Source: Hibiscus mutabilis (taxonomy: Eukaryota > Streptophyta > Magnoliopsida > Malvales > Malvaceae). From it: DNA of 64,000 bases. Shown in pieces: positions 46,126 to 58,789 of the stretch (the first letter of the stretch is position 1; each line of letters begins with the position of its first letter). The stretch lies in NCBI GenBank assembly GCA_019671005.1, contig CM033715.1, forward strand, positions 7,998,001 to 8,062,000, given 5' to 3'. The notes under the pieces are model-generated. The model was not told the origin of the DNA, did no database searches, and saw only the letters and a program-made list of their open reading frames with translations. Made by a program: the position numbers and the translations under genes.

Positions 46126-46330
46126 ATGATTTAAGGGTGAATTTAAAATTCTCAAAAGTTTGGGGGACCAATTTAGAATGAATGTCATAATTCATGGTTG
46201 AAACTGAAATATTCAAAAGTTTAGAGATCAATTTAAAATGAAGTCATTGTTTGAGGATAGAATTAGAACACCTAAAAATTTAAGGAACAATTTAAAATGA
46301 ATGTCATCGTTTGATGATATATTTGCATAT
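46126..46330. repeat. Minisatellite-like repeat, three units of about 60 bp
   Basis: Units start AAAAGTTTGGGGGACCAATT, AAAAGTTTAGAGATCAATTT and AAAAATTTAAGGAACAATTT, each followed by AGAATGAATGTCAT or a variant. Diverged and non-coding. Confidence 0.55.
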
Positions 46331-47116
46331 TATTCAATAGCTTTGCAAAAAAACAAAATTTTGCTTTTTATTGTTGAGGTTTTGAACAAGGATATGAAGC
46401 CTTTTGGTCAACAAAAAGAAACATAAGAATACATAAATATGCACAACAATGTAACACAAGTAATGTATCCGATAAATATAAGAAGAAGAAAACATTACTT
46501 ACAAAATCAAATTAGGAACATTCTCCTTTCTTCCTATAGAGTCATTTTTCTCATTCTTTAAGTAAGATTAGGATTAGATTTAAAATTTATCAAAAAAATT
46601 AAACTAAAAATTGCAATATATCTAAATTTAAATTAGAATAATTTTTTATTTGTTACCCATTGAGTTTTCAATAGGAAGTCGCACACTTTTTTTAATCCCT
46701 CTTCAATATATATATTTGCTGAAAAGGTATGTCATAATCAAGTAACCACCACACAATTATGGGTCAATCAAGTTTTGGCTAAATTGCAATCCAAATCATC
46801 AATTGGTCATTATCAAAAAGATTAAAAAAAACATATTTAACATCTCATTATCAAAGTAGTTCCTGTGGGATATAAATATATAATAACCCCCACTAGGTTG
46901 AAAATGCCTTTAATTTTAGTATGAAATCAATCCTTTGCAAAAGTTGCATGCACTCGAGTTGCATATATATGTCGAGATTTAAATTCATACAAAATAAAAC
47001 AACATAAAAATATTTAAATTGTTTCTCAATTAGTGGATCTCAATACCTAAACATGCCTTTACTTTAAGATAATTACCTGAATTACCAACGTGGTAAGAAA
47101 ATTGAAGTAAATATAG
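46331..47116. other. AT-rich spacer
   Basis: No gene or clear repeat boundary seen. Confidence 0.5.
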
Positions 47117-47517
47117 GTGCTAATTATACCATACATTCTCAAACTACGAATCTCACTTTAAATTGGCGATCACACTTTTAAATATTCCATTTTCATTCTC
47201 AAATCATGACCCTCATTCTAAATAATATTCAAATTTTTGAACGATTCAATTTCATCTTCAAATTATTATTTATGCCGTATCATATTATTACATAATATAC
47301 ATCGGTGTTTACATGGCAATTAATAATTTATATAGTGATTTTATTAACAAAGGGTAAGACTAGTATATGTTGATAACATGGGATGAAACTAAAATATTCA
47401 AAAATTTAATAATTAATTTAAAGTGAAAATCATAATTTGAAGATTTCAAAAATTTAGAACCAATTCAAAACGATGATCATAATTTGAAGATGCGTATAAA
47501 CCTTAATAATCACCTGC
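47117..47517. mobile_element. Degenerate long inverted-repeat MITE
   Basis: Left arm (AGGTGCTAATTATACCATAC...CATCTTCAAATTATTATT) is largely complementary to the right arm (CATAATTTGAAGATTTC...CCTTAATAATCACCT). The whole element is a loose palindrome of about 400 bases. No exact target duplication was found. Confidence 0.5.
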
Positions 47518-48730
47518 AGCTATCTTTCATTTTCAAGGACTATTACAAAAGTTAATTATAAAAAATGTATAAACCTTTTGAAAATTTATCATCTAAATCA
47601 TCTTTAAATCAAAGTTCAACTACGCAATATTCTAACCAACTCCTTAGGTGCTTGACCATCATAACTAATACAATATTAACATGAAAAAGAAGTTAAAACT
47701 AACTGTTGTTGGCATTGCTATTATTTGATTCAAATGATTTTGAAAATATAATATTAAATATATTTTAACATTTAATCAAATATTCTCTTATAGACTCAAC
47801 TAAAAATTAGAACACGGTTCAATTAGTTAAGAGAATGGTTCAGTTAGCTGAAACATTCCATTATTATTGGTTAAAACTTATTTTATATAAAATTTTGGAT
47901 CTAATTCAAAACTTAATACTATTAAAAAATTATCATTATCAATTTATAATAGACTCAACTAATATTTATCAAAAAAGAATTTATCATTATCACTTTATAT
48001 AAAAATTATTACTAACGGGGTAGAGTACATTTCATGGCCAACCGTTTACCTCTTAGTGAGAACACCCACTGTGATGAGATTAGTTATTATTATCGGCGCT
48101 GGATATTTTAGCACCAACAAAAAAAATAATATTTTTTAAGTTATACTTAATTATAATTATCTCCGATAAGACGAGAATATTGAATCAAGAGAATATTTGA
48201 TGGTCAAGCAATTGAGCCATACTTGGAAAGCTTTATTAATAAGAAACTGAAAACGACGATGGTTTGGAGAAAAATAAATAAATAATGCTTTAGGGTGTTT
48301 AAAACATTGAACTTTTAAAAAAAATAATAAAATTTTAAATTTTTTACGGCTCTTGTACTTGAAAAATTAAATTAATTAAGTTTTTAAACATATTTATTGA
48401 ATCAATTGAGCTATTTAATTAATTTTGATCACTAAATTTATTAATTTTTTTAATATATTAATGTAACGTGAAATGGTACAAGTTCGTTGTATGACCTTCG
48501 CATATTTTTATAAACAGTTTTTAAAAATGGAATAGAAGTTTTTTTAATTAAAATAAAAAGTTTATGAAAATTACAAATGACACAACGACATATAAAATTA
48601 TATAATAAAAGAATTATTAAATTTAACGGTAAATGTTGATTAAAATAATAAATCCGTAAAATTTATAAAAATTTAATTGGATGAAAAAATTTAAGGACTT
48701 AATTATTTTTCTTTTTTAAGTTTAGGAGCT
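47518..48730. other. AT-rich spacer
   Basis: No gene seen. Long stretches are over 75 percent A+T. Confidence 0.55.
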
Positions 48731-49040
48731 TAAAACATTCTTAAACCAATAAACAAATGTTTACCGACCACGCGCGTAAAAACACATGTCTGAAATAGTC
48801 GTCAATCAATCTGCGGGGAAGCTGACGTGGCTTCGCTTTCAGTAATGAAATATATGCACGCGCCACACGGTGGCATTGGCGTCAGATTAAAGAAACAGAA
48901 ACTGTCAGAGACACATGGAATTGGAAACAGAGCGCAACAAAGATTTGCAAGCCTCCCTTTATGTGCAAACACTCCTGCGCTACATTTTTCATGGTCCACA
49001 CAATATCCGTTAAACAATATTATAAAATATAATTATTCCG
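48731..49040. other. GC-richer unassigned patch
   Basis: Contains ACCACGCGCGTAAAA, GCTGACGTGGC and CACGCGCCACACGG, a cluster of CACG/ACGTG motifs. It is open on both strands for 70-80 codons but without family resemblance. It may be an old promoter or gene relic. Confidence 0.4.
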
Positions 49041-49530
49041 TATATAAGCGGTTAAAACAAAAAAGGTTTTATTAACTCTTAGCTTTAGAGTTTATAATTA
49101 ATTTTATGATTAAAGATTAGTGGTTTAAGTTTAGTGGCTTAAAATTAATAGATTGAAGTTCGAATTTAAGGTCTATATGTTAAAACTTAAATATTTAATT
49201 ATATTACCATAAACTCTAAATCATAATATTTAAATCTTAAATTCTAACCTCAAACCGTAAATCCGAGCAACACCCCTAAACCTAAACTCACAACCTCTAA
49301 ATTCTAAAACTCAGGGACGGGTGCAGAACTTTATATTAGGGGGCGAACTATAAAATTTTAGGAGAGGCGAACTTATACAATTTTAGGGGGTGAAAATAGA
49401 TTTCATATAGTAATTTTTAAAAAAATTTCTAAATCATATAGGAATTTTAAATTTTTAGGGGGCGACCGCCCCTCTAGATCCATCCCTGCTAAAACTTAAA
49501 ATTAAGACGCTTATAGAATTATTTTGTTCT
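49041..49530. mobile_element. Telomere-like MITE, host of a younger insertion
   Basis: Degenerate TTTAGAG/CTAAACC-rich sequence with weak inverted ends (GTATATAAGCGGTTAAAAC and TTAAGACGCTTATAG), similar to the TAAGCGTTTTAG arms of the element at 12515. It is interrupted by the hAT-type element at 49312-49488. Confidence 0.45.
49312..49488. mobile_element. hAT MITE, 177 bp, perfect 8-bp target duplication
   Basis: Ends CAGGGACGGGTGCAGA and inverted TCTAGATCCATCCCTG. CTAAAACT is repeated exactly at 49304-49311 and 49489-49496. CAGGG termini and an eight-base duplication are diagnostic of hAT elements. The inside has AGGGGGCGA and GGGGGCGACCGCCCC. It is non-coding. Confidence 0.88.
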
Positions 49531-50017
49531 ACCACATATGTATTGAATATAAATTTTATTATAAAAATTTATTTAATCTTTAATTAAAATTAACAAAGTT
49601 ATTTGTTGATCGAATTTAGATAAATTAGTATCGTTATTATTATAATATTTAAGAAATTGTAGGTTCCAACATCAAATTTATTTATACATATCTAAAATTA
49701 AATAATTATCTGAAACCAAATGTTTGAAATAAAAATATCTGCATTTATCATTAATTCAAATGTTTATATTACGAATGGTTTTAAATTCAATTGTTTAAAT
49801 ATGGAGATAATATCAATGATTCAAATATTTAGATAACTCGGTTAACATTTTAAATAAACAAACTGAAAAGAAACCTTTTCCTTTGATTTCTTTTGGGGAA
49901 TCTGAACTCTGAAATTCCCAGGTATTGATTTATATAAAGGAAAGTTATAGTTGAAAAAGTTGAGATGCTGCTGATGCTGAAGAATCTGATCTGAAGCAGC
50001 TTATAATTTCCGTGGAA
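49531..50017. other. Upstream region of the O-fucosyltransferase-like gene
   Basis: AT-rich to about 49900, then a likely promoter/leader. TTTATATAAAGG at about 49929-49940 is a possible TATA box, 80-90 bases before the ATG. Confidence 0.5.
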
Positions 50018-53000
50018 ATGAAGAAAAAGAAGAGGGAACGTAACAACGTCCATCTTCAAGGCTCCAGTGACTTGTTCATCGGACTTAACGTCATTCTATG
50101 CCGCAACCGCCGCCACCGTGTCTTCTCCTTCGTCTCCACCGTCTCCGGTTGTCTACTCCTCTTACTCTTCGCCTTCTCCGTTCTCACTCCTCCTCCCACC
50201 GCCACTGATCACTTCCTTCCTCACCACTTCTCCGTGCGTTGCATACATGTCTAGTTTTCTGTTTCTGTTACTGTTGTTTTCCATGTGTTTGTTTTCTCGA
50301 AGTTTGGAAAAAGATATGGAGTAAATGATATATTATCATATTTTGATTCGTTTTGTCTTTCATTTAGGCGGTGAGGAAAGCACATGCTGTGGAGTCTAAT
50401 TTTGATAAGGTGTTTCAAGTTCCGGTACGAGTTCTTCTTCTTAATGGCAAATCTTGTTTAATGACTTGTTTGGATCTTAAAAACAAGTTCTGATTAATTG
50501 ATTTTCTGTTGTTAAGGCATCTGGAGGAAATTTAGGCCGTCATTTATGGAGTTCGAATCGATCAAAGTTCTACTACGGATGCAGTAACGCCTCTAAGAAC
50601 TTTCAATGTAAAGTATTCCGAATTTGAATGCATATTTTACAGTTCAATGATACATTTTTTGTATATATTTTTCTTCTGACTTACGCTACCAATCTGATGG
50701 TTAGCTACGTTGTCTACGTTTCAGCTGCTGATATGAAAACACATCCCAACCGATACTTGATGATCGCTACCAGTGGCGGGCTAAATCAACAGAGAACAGG
50801 GGTAAGTTCTCTGAAACAGACATTTTACAGAGCAGCTACTGCGCTGCATATTTTTTTATTTGAATTAGAGCTAATGTTAGATTTTTCGGGTGTTAATGGT
50901 TATCTATGTTTCCCGGACCTTATTTCCATAAAATAATCATGTTCGAAACTCAGAGACGGAGTTTTGGGACAAAACATAAATGTCGAAAAGTATATTTTTG
51001 GTTCTGACGATATTATTGTGGCTTTTTATGGAAACAGATAATAGACGCTGTAGTTGTAGCATATATTTTGAATACTACTCTGGTCATACCCAAGTTGGAT
51101 CAGCATTCTTACTGGAAAGATACCAGGTCTAGTTTTTTTTTTTAACCACAATATCTGACCTATTGGCTGACTAATAAACTTAGTTTTATCAGTTTACAAT
51201 GCCAGTTTTATATTAATTTTAAATCCAAAATGCAGGGGACATTTTAAACTTTATGTTGTTTACATACATTTATATGTGATTTGATGCAGTGATTTTGCTG
51301 AAATATTCAACGTCGGTTTGTTCATTTCATCTCTCTCGAGAGATGTTGAAATCATCGAAGAATTACCACGAAATGTTGCTAAAGCTTGGGTTCCTCGTAG
51401 CATGCGTGTTCCGAGGAAATGCAATTCAAAATGCTACCAGACTCGTGTTCTACCTGTTCTAAATAACAGACATGTAAGCAATATATTTTGGCTAAAAACA
51501 GAACAAAACAAAAACCTTTGTGTACCATTGTATTTGTTTTAATTTTATGTTATGAAGTATTAATGTTGCATGTTGATTTGAGACATCATCTTTCCGTATT
51601 ATAAACTAACCGCAATGATCAATCTCTTGATGGTTTTCTTGGGATTGACACAAGCAATGTTGTCAAAAACTGGTATTTTTAACCATTTTTTTCCTGTTGC
51701 AGGTGGTTGAGCTTACAAAGTTTGATTATAGGCTTTCAAATAGGTTGGAAACTGATTTACAAAAGCTCAGATGCAGGGTGAACTACCATGCTCTAAGATT
51801 CACAGACCCCATTCTTGAAATGGGTAAAATATTGATTGAAAGGATGAGGATGAAAGCCAAGCATTTTATTGCCTTGCACTTGAGGTAAAGCTCACTTTGT
51901 TGTTAATCTTATAGTCTTTTGGTATTACAGTATCTGAAAGAAATTTGGCTATTACAATGGCGGTACATATCATTTGCCATAGGTTCGAACCTGATATGCT
52001 CGCGTTTTCCGGATGTTATTACGGCGGAGGAGAAAAGAAAGGGGGAGCTCAGTGCAATACGGACGAGATGGAAAACTTTACATGTAAGACCAAGCAAATT
52101 GTTGAATACACAAGCTTTTGAAGCATTCAAACATGTTTATTTCGGTATGAACTGCAGGAGAGTAACCTTGAAAAGGTGAGAAGGCATGGAAGATGCCCGC
52201 TGACTCCGGAGGAAATTGGTGTAATGCTAAGAGCATTGGGTTTTGGCAGTGATGTTCACATTTATGTAGCATCAGGTGAAGTATACGGAGGTGAAGAGAC
52301 ATTGACCCCTTTGAAAGCACTCTTCCCTAATTTCCATTCAAAGGAAACTATAGCCAGCAAGGAGGAGTTGGCACCATTTTCAGCTTTTTCTGGTCGTATG
52401 GCTGCACTGGATTATATTGTCTGTGATGAAAGTGATGTTTCCGTCACAAACAATAACGGAAACATGGCTCGAATTTTATCCGGTCGAAGGTATGGAACTC
52501 CTTTACATGGGGTCTAGCCTGTTTTTGTATGTAAATCACATCGATGACAGTTAACGCATCCGACCAACGTATGTCCATTTCAGGAGATACTTTGGGCACA
52601 GACCAACAATTCGACCAAACGCCAAGAAACTGTGTAAACTGTTCTTGGACCGAAACAATATGACATGGTACGAGTTTGCCTCTAAGGTTAGAACTTCTCA
52701 GATAGGCTTCATTGGGGAACCAAAAGAGATGAAACCAGGTAGGGGCGAGTTTCATGAAAATCCAGATAGCTGCGTATGTGAGGCTAAGGGTCTTGAATCT
52801 AATCCAGAAACTGTGTAAACTGTTCTTGGACCGAAACAATATGACATGGTACGAGTTTGCCTCTAAGGTTAGAACTTCTCAGATAGGCTTCATGGGGGAA
52901 CCAAAAGAGATGAAACCAGGTAGGGGCGAGTTTCATGAAAATCCAGATAGCTGCGTATGTGAGGCTAAGGGTCTTGAATCTAATCAAGATCAAACTCCTA

Positions 53001-53203
53001 AAGACTATGAACATAGTAAAGAGAGGAAGGATGGTGTTGAAGTGAGTGATGAACAAGAACAATGGTCTCTTGAAGAGGATCCCGATTGGACCGACATCGA
53101 TTATTCTGATAACCGTGGTTTATTGAAGGAGTTGCATAATGCGGATAGCAGTGTGTCAACCAAACAAGGACAACCTGAAGTGGAAGCCTTTTTTTCAGAC
53201 TAA
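50018..53203 (+). pseudogene. O-fucosyltransferase family gene with two frame-breaking lesions (10 exons)
   Basis: Plant O-FucT family, Golgi type II membrane glycosyltransferase. Exons: 50018-50233, 50368-50424, 50517-50607, 50725-50801, 51038-51126, 51290-51473, 51703-51884, 51983-52083, 52158-52489, 52584-53203. The N-terminus MKKKKRERNN leads to a single membrane anchor (about residues 36-57). Family motifs are MIATSGGLNQQRTG, VVAYILNTTLVIPKLD, KHFIALHLRFEPDMLAFSGC, HIYVASGEVYGGEETLTPLK, CDESDVSVTNNNGNMARIL and FHENPDSCVCE. Exon 8 lacks two bases (GA) near 52034: after CYYGG the frame shifts by one, while EKRKGELSAIRTRWKTLH continues in the neighbouring frame. The last exon holds a 181-base tandem duplication (52625-52805 and 52806-52986) that adds a stop. 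Without both, it would encode 589 residues. All splice sites are good, so the damage looks recent. Confidence 0.88.
52625..52986 (+). repeat. 181-bp tandem duplication in the last O-FucT exon
   Basis: Two adjacent copies beginning AGAAACTGTGTAAACTGTTC differ at essentially one base (ATTGGGGAACC versus ATGGGGGAACC, Ile or Met in GEP). The length is not a multiple of three, so reading into the second copy meets a stop (PETV-stop) at about 52817. Confidence 0.9.
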
Positions 53204-54959
53204 AATGGAGGCATACAGGTTGGTTTTTCTTCAAATTCTTTTTTACCATTCTAATCTAACATGAAGGGACGGAAAAAGCACTCTGTACATAAAAAGAAAT
53301 GGCATGGGAATGACAAATATTGAGGTTGGGACTTGGGACATCCAGTTTCTGTAAATGTTAAGGTACATAATTTCCTTTGTTTATATTTAATTTTCTGGTG
53401 GACGATTTTTTCCGCAAGAGAATGATTGTTCGTATTTTGTTTGGATATTAATTTGTTGAAGAATAATTTAAAAGAACATAAAGGAAATAAACTTTGCCAA
53501 TGTCTTGTTCCTAATGTTTTAAAACTTGGAATACAGCAAAAGATTTGATATTGCTTCTTTAAGGGTGGATTGTCCTTTAATGTTTGAAGTTTTGTCCAAA
53601 ATTTGGCAGGGTTTAGATTTAGCTATTATTAACCTTGAATAATTATATTTTTTATTTCAAGTGTTATTTGAATTTGATAATTTTTTCTTAAATTAGTATG
53701 TGCGTTAGACTTTGCATCTCAACACTCAATTGTTGCTATATGACATTCTTCAATTAAAATAATAAGACATTGAGGGTCTCTTGTTATAATCTGATTGGTT
53801 GTTAAATACAGTATTAATATCATGCGTAAATTTTAAGAAAATAAATCGAAATTTAGATACCTATGAGATTTCTCTCTAATTCAAGTACCAATTTAACGGG
53901 AGAAAATCAAAATTATTTACCAATTATATAATAAGCCTATATTTTAGGACAGAATTTTTTAGGTTTTGATTAATTTACAAATTGTTTTATGCGGTTGGAT
54001 ATAGTATCATATGGCTACTCTTTCATGTAAAAAATGAAAAGAAATATTAGATTTAAGTAAAATTAGTGAATTAAATATTAATATTATAAATAAAACAAAT
54101 TATATTAAAAAAAATTCTTATAATAAATTATTTAAAATATATTTATAATTAAATTTTAAAATATTTGATCCGTATTAATTGATCTATAGGTTATATCTCA
54201 CTGACTATATTAAAAATGTTGCAAGCGAAAAGAAACACAGAATAAAATTGACGTCTAAATTGTTAATGGCGGCCGCGGGCGCATTTTCCTCGTCACATTT
54301 GAAACAACAACGTTGCGGTTTGCCGCACCCGCATGTGAACCAAAGAGTATACGTGGCATATATAAGTCGTAAATTGTAATCCAATCCAACGAACAAGATT
54401 CATCCCTTTGCAAACTAACAATAAGCAAGCAAAAGGAGCAATGCAGACATTGGTACTTACCCATTTCACCCATCAACATGAAGCCCTCTTTACGAAAATA
54501 TAGTAGATGAATTTCGCACACGTAGTCTTAATTAATAAAGTTTATGTATTTTATTTTTTTCAAGGTAAATATTCACATATTTTCTATATGTAAATAAATA
54601 GTAGATAATTATTTAGAATTTACTTTAAAATAGATAAACTTTATTAGTTTAGACCACGAATATTGTGGTGAGCCGAGTACATGACCTGAACTTGGTTTAT
54701 AACAAATGATTTGTGAAAAATTATAATTCGTCGTACTTTTGTGAGGACTCTTCCACTCCAATATTTTTGAAAGCTCTTTGATATTTATTTCTTTTTTTCT
54801 TAATCTACATTTTCATCATCGTCTGCGACTTTCTGTCTCAACCAAAAAAAATAAACCATCATAAATCATCAAAATTAACAAATTTTTATGTTGACCCTTC
54901 AACACATAATACCCTAAGTTATTAACGACGTTTTTTCTAAAATTTTGTTTAAAATATAA
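53204..54959. other. 3' flank and AT-rich spacer
   Basis: The beginning is probable 3' UTR. At 54270-54370 a GC-richer patch (GGCGGCCGCGGGCGC, GTTTGCCGCACCCGC) is followed by CATATATAAG, a TATA-like motif, but no gene follows it. Otherwise nothing seen. Confidence 0.5.
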
Positions 54960-56400
54960 GTTTTGTTTTCTTTTAAAAAATCCGTCGATACGAATTATCC
55001 CATACACACTTTTGAGATCTTGCCTTAAAGGGATTTCTTTTGAAAAATCGTAACTTTTGAAAATCGATAAAAAAAACTTATAGTCGCCACTGACCACTTG
55101 GATAAAGTAGGCCGGACACCACAAAACCAGAGATTTGTTTTGAAAGAGTTCGGGAGTTGGTTACACATGGGGAAGAATTAGCACCCTATCATGCCCGAAA
55201 ATCGGTACTAAAATATTTGTTGCCTTTAATCAAAGGAAATTGTCGGAATTTGAAAAGAATTTAATCCGGTGGCCTTAATTGAAAATTAACCTTAATTGAA
55301 CAGACTTTATCAAATTGGGGGTTCAAATTAATCAGACATTTAATTAATAAGGTTGACGATACATCGGACCATAGGCTAAACTAACACCATATAAGCCTGA
55401 TTGTCGTGTTAGTTTATGGTTCGAATCTCGCACGTCACCTTTATGCATGGTGCAAGCAATTAAAATACGATGTAATGATTTGGCTAAGTTTTAATTTTAT
55501 CTTGAGTCGGTAAGGATTAATGCAAATATTCGGTCAACATCTTTTAAGCTTGGACTTTTACAACACAAATACCAGAATTAATAAATACATCTTTTTTATG
55601 GTTTAAATTAATTAATTCAAAATAAAGGGTCACATGAATGACAATTAAAATGAATGAAAAATAAAAACTTTAAAGATAAACACACAAAAACCCACCAAAA
55701 GTCCTAACCTAGAAGGCCCAAGTTATGGAAAGTCTCATTAGTGAACTAGTTATTAATTAAATAAATCGAATAATAACCATAAATTAATTAAATTTGAAAA
55801 ACTAAAAAGCCCTAACAGATTATAGATTATCTTGATGATAATTAATTCGATAAATTTTAAACTAACATCCCAAATGAGCCAAAGATATTATTTAAAATGA
55901 ATCAAGTTAATTAATCATAACTTTAAATTAAATGTCCATCAAAGCCCAATTATCAATTTTATCCTAAAAGGGGAATTAGGAAGTGTTTAACTAATTTAAT
56001 GAATTTAACATCTATCCCAATAAGACAAAGATAAACAAATTAATTAAACTAGTTCAAACCTTAATCTTACTATGGTTTCAAAACAACAAACCCTAAATCT
56101 AATTTAATTAATTTAAAACTTATGCCCCTATAAGCCGGGCGCACAATTTAAATTAACTAATGTATCCTAAGAATGCCTAATCTAACTAAGGCTCTAAGAA
56201 ACTAAAACCCAAAATTAATTTGATTAATTTAGTGATCGTGTCCCTATAAGACGAGCACACGGTCTAAATTAGCCAAATTAATTTGCTTAATGTAATCTAA
56301 AGCCTTAATTAACCAAAAGCCCATATAAACTAAGCCCAGACTATCCTAATTAACCAAACTCGATTGAATAGATTGCACATTCAATGGCACATGTCCATTG
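54960..56400 (-). mobile_element. Old gypsy LTR (Tat/Ogre-like), minus orientation
   Basis: The minus strand carries GATAGGGTGCTAATTCTTCC, GTGTAACCAACTCCCGAA, CAGTGGCGACTATAAG and upstream CACCATGCATAAAGGTGACG and GTCTTATAGGGACACGATC, matching the LTR at 44600-45700 block by block but inverted. It is diverged and has no adjoining internal region. Ends are approximate. Confidence 0.6.
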
Positions 56401-58768
56401 TGTTGTCACTAGATTTTCACATTTGTTTTAGTTGTTATGTTAATTTAGTATTGTTGTAGTGTTATACTGATAAAATAGTATAGTGACATTGATAACATAG
56501 TTAATATGTTAGGTAGTAAATATTATAGTTATACTGATAATATAGTCAAGTGTCATATAGCATATAGTAATTTCTTTGATGTATTAAACTTATAAATACT
56601 AATGTTAGTATTAGAGTTGTTTAGGTGACATATACTTAGTATGTTATAATCAATATAATTGCAGGATAGAATTAACATAGGATATAGTTAGTAGTTAATA
56701 TAATAAGTCATCAAAACCCAAAAAAATAATAAAATAGATAGCCCATTCAAATAAAAAAAATCATTAGATTTAAAACACTAAATAGAGTCCGTTAATTAAA
56801 TAACATGCCCATTATTGGTATACATAGCAAGGACCGACCAGCCCAACTTTATCATCTTGAGCAGCTGAAGCATGACCGTTGGATCAAGAGGCAGATCCAA
56901 CGGCACAGATTGCGCCAGCTAAGGAATGGTATGATACCGCACTCAACATGGTCGTTCGATCAAGATGCTATCCAAAGGCCCAGATCGCTTCGAGGTGTTC
57001 ACGCGGATTACCAATCGCACGTGGCAGCCACGCGCACGATGTTTCAGCTCCGGTCGATCACCTCATCTTCTCTGATGCTTCACTCGTTCCGATTGATTCT
57101 CGCCGGCATTGGCCGAATCATCAGAAACATGTAAACAAAGGAGCAAAATGATTAAATCCCTAAATTAGGGCATATCAGTTCGAAAGTCAACAGAGATAAT
57201 CCCTAATTCAAAGCCCTAGCGAGAACCAAGCTACAATTACATACGCACAAGACAATTCAGAACCAAAGCAAAAGACCATAATCCCCAAATCGGTGCCATG
57301 GCAAGAATCAAGCAATCAGAGGGGGAGAAATAAGGGATTTAAGCTTAGGATTTAGGCAACTCTTGTACTATAAATAGCACTATAAATCATTGTAACAGGA
57401 CATGAAAAATTCAATAGAAATCACACATAGCAATAGCATTCGGAATTCATAGGAGCAAGCAGTTTGTAATCATCGTTCGGAAACAATAAAGAGAAGCAAG
57501 TTCTGGTAATGTTTCCTATCTATTTACTTTCTATTTCAGTTTTAATAAAGAAGAAAGAAGTTGTTTTACCTTTTTTGTTTGAAACATTGCCGGAATCTGG
57601 AAATTTGATTAGAATCTGGGAATTTCGCCGCCGGCATCGGCGGCCGTCGCCGGTGGATGACGGCGGACACGACGGATGTTCATCGTGTTATTCATAAAGT
57701 GAAGAACACGATGAACTCGACAGGGAATTTAAAGGGAATGATGTTTGATCTGTTTTGGTGAATAAGAAAAAAATGAAACCTGTTTGTTATAATTGTTATT
57801 TATAGTGGCCCGTTTGACCTGACCCGAACCCGACTATAACCTGCGCCCTTCTTATCCGGTTCTTATACCACAACCCCTTTGTTTTCAATTGTTTCAATTT
57901 CGTCCCTTTTGCTTTCAATTCGGCACCAAATTTAAAATTGTTTTCCAATTAACTTCCACATTTTTACTTTCTTTCAAATTAATCTCTAATTCATATTTTC
58001 TATTTTAGAAAAAATAAAAATTGCATTCCCTTTTCTTTATTTAATCTTAACAATTGCTCAGTTATTTATTTTAATTTAAGTAATTAGTTATTTCCTTATG
58101 CCTTTTATGTATATATTTGTATGTATGTTAAACTTTAGGAATAGGGACTTAGAAACTAGAATAGAAACTTGTATATTGTATAACTTTCTTCATTCTCAAT
58201 AAAACACACTTAATTGCATTTTAACTTAATAATTAAAATAAATATAGATATTTCCTTAGGTCTTAAACAATAAATTTTAAAAGACTTCAACACACTTAAT
58301 CTTTTCTCTGGTCTGTTTTAAAAAGTGAAAACCTAATTAATGCGGTGTCTTATCAAACGGGAATGACGGGTTAGCGCCATGGGTGTTGGCGGTGATTAAA
58401 GTTTATTTCTCGGGCGATAAGGCCGTTAAAATAGATTTACATTCATTTTTTTGGGCAAATAGATTGAAATGTGGTGAACTTGCAAATTCCAGTTTTCAAA
58501 GCATTTTTTAGAAAAAACAATTATGTACCAATTTTTTTGCGCTGTGGGGGTGCTAACCCTTCCCTACACGTAACCGACCCCCAAACATGTTTTCTTTGTT
58601 TTCCTTGGACCAAAATGTTATTTTGATAAATAAAACGCTTTTTATCAAAATACCCTTATTTTAAAAAGTGATCCAGTCACACTTTTTTCAAAAAAAGATT
58701 GGTGGCGACTCCGGGATTTTATAAAGTTTTCCAAAATGTCAAAACCTTCCTAAAAAGGGGTTGCGGCA
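56401..58768 (+). mobile_element. 5' LTR region of a Tat/Ogre-like Ty3/gypsy element
   Basis: The downstream end is set by the primer site at 58772; the LTR probably finishes TTGCGGCA at 58768. The left limit is not visible and is only estimated. Inside are two TATA-like motifs (CTATAAATAGCACTATAAATC at about 57368-57388), a GC-rich CGCCGCCGGCATCGGCGG block near 57628, and the class signature GGGGGTGCTAACCCTTCCC with ACACGTAACCGACCCCC and GTGGCGACTCCGGG near the 3' end. The order TATA, leader, signature block and primer site fits an LTR followed by its internal region. Confidence 0.6.
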
Positions 58769-58771
58769 GCT

Positions 58772-58789
58772 TGGCGACTCTGATGGGGA
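58772..58789 (+). other. Primer-binding site, tRNA-Arg type
   Basis: TGGCGACTCTGATGGGGA resembles the arginine tRNA-type primer site used by Tat/Ogre-lineage gypsy elements. It marks the start of the internal region on the plus strand. Confidence 0.65.

Noticed and set aside
52444..53249. Minus-strand frames, including two with near-identical sequence
   Set aside because: Antisense shadows of the O-fucosyltransferase last exons; they look alike only because of the 181-base duplication.
56805..57151. Overlapping frames of 90 and 109 codons
   Set aside because: They lie in the presumed LTR upstream of its TATA motifs and resemble no protein family.
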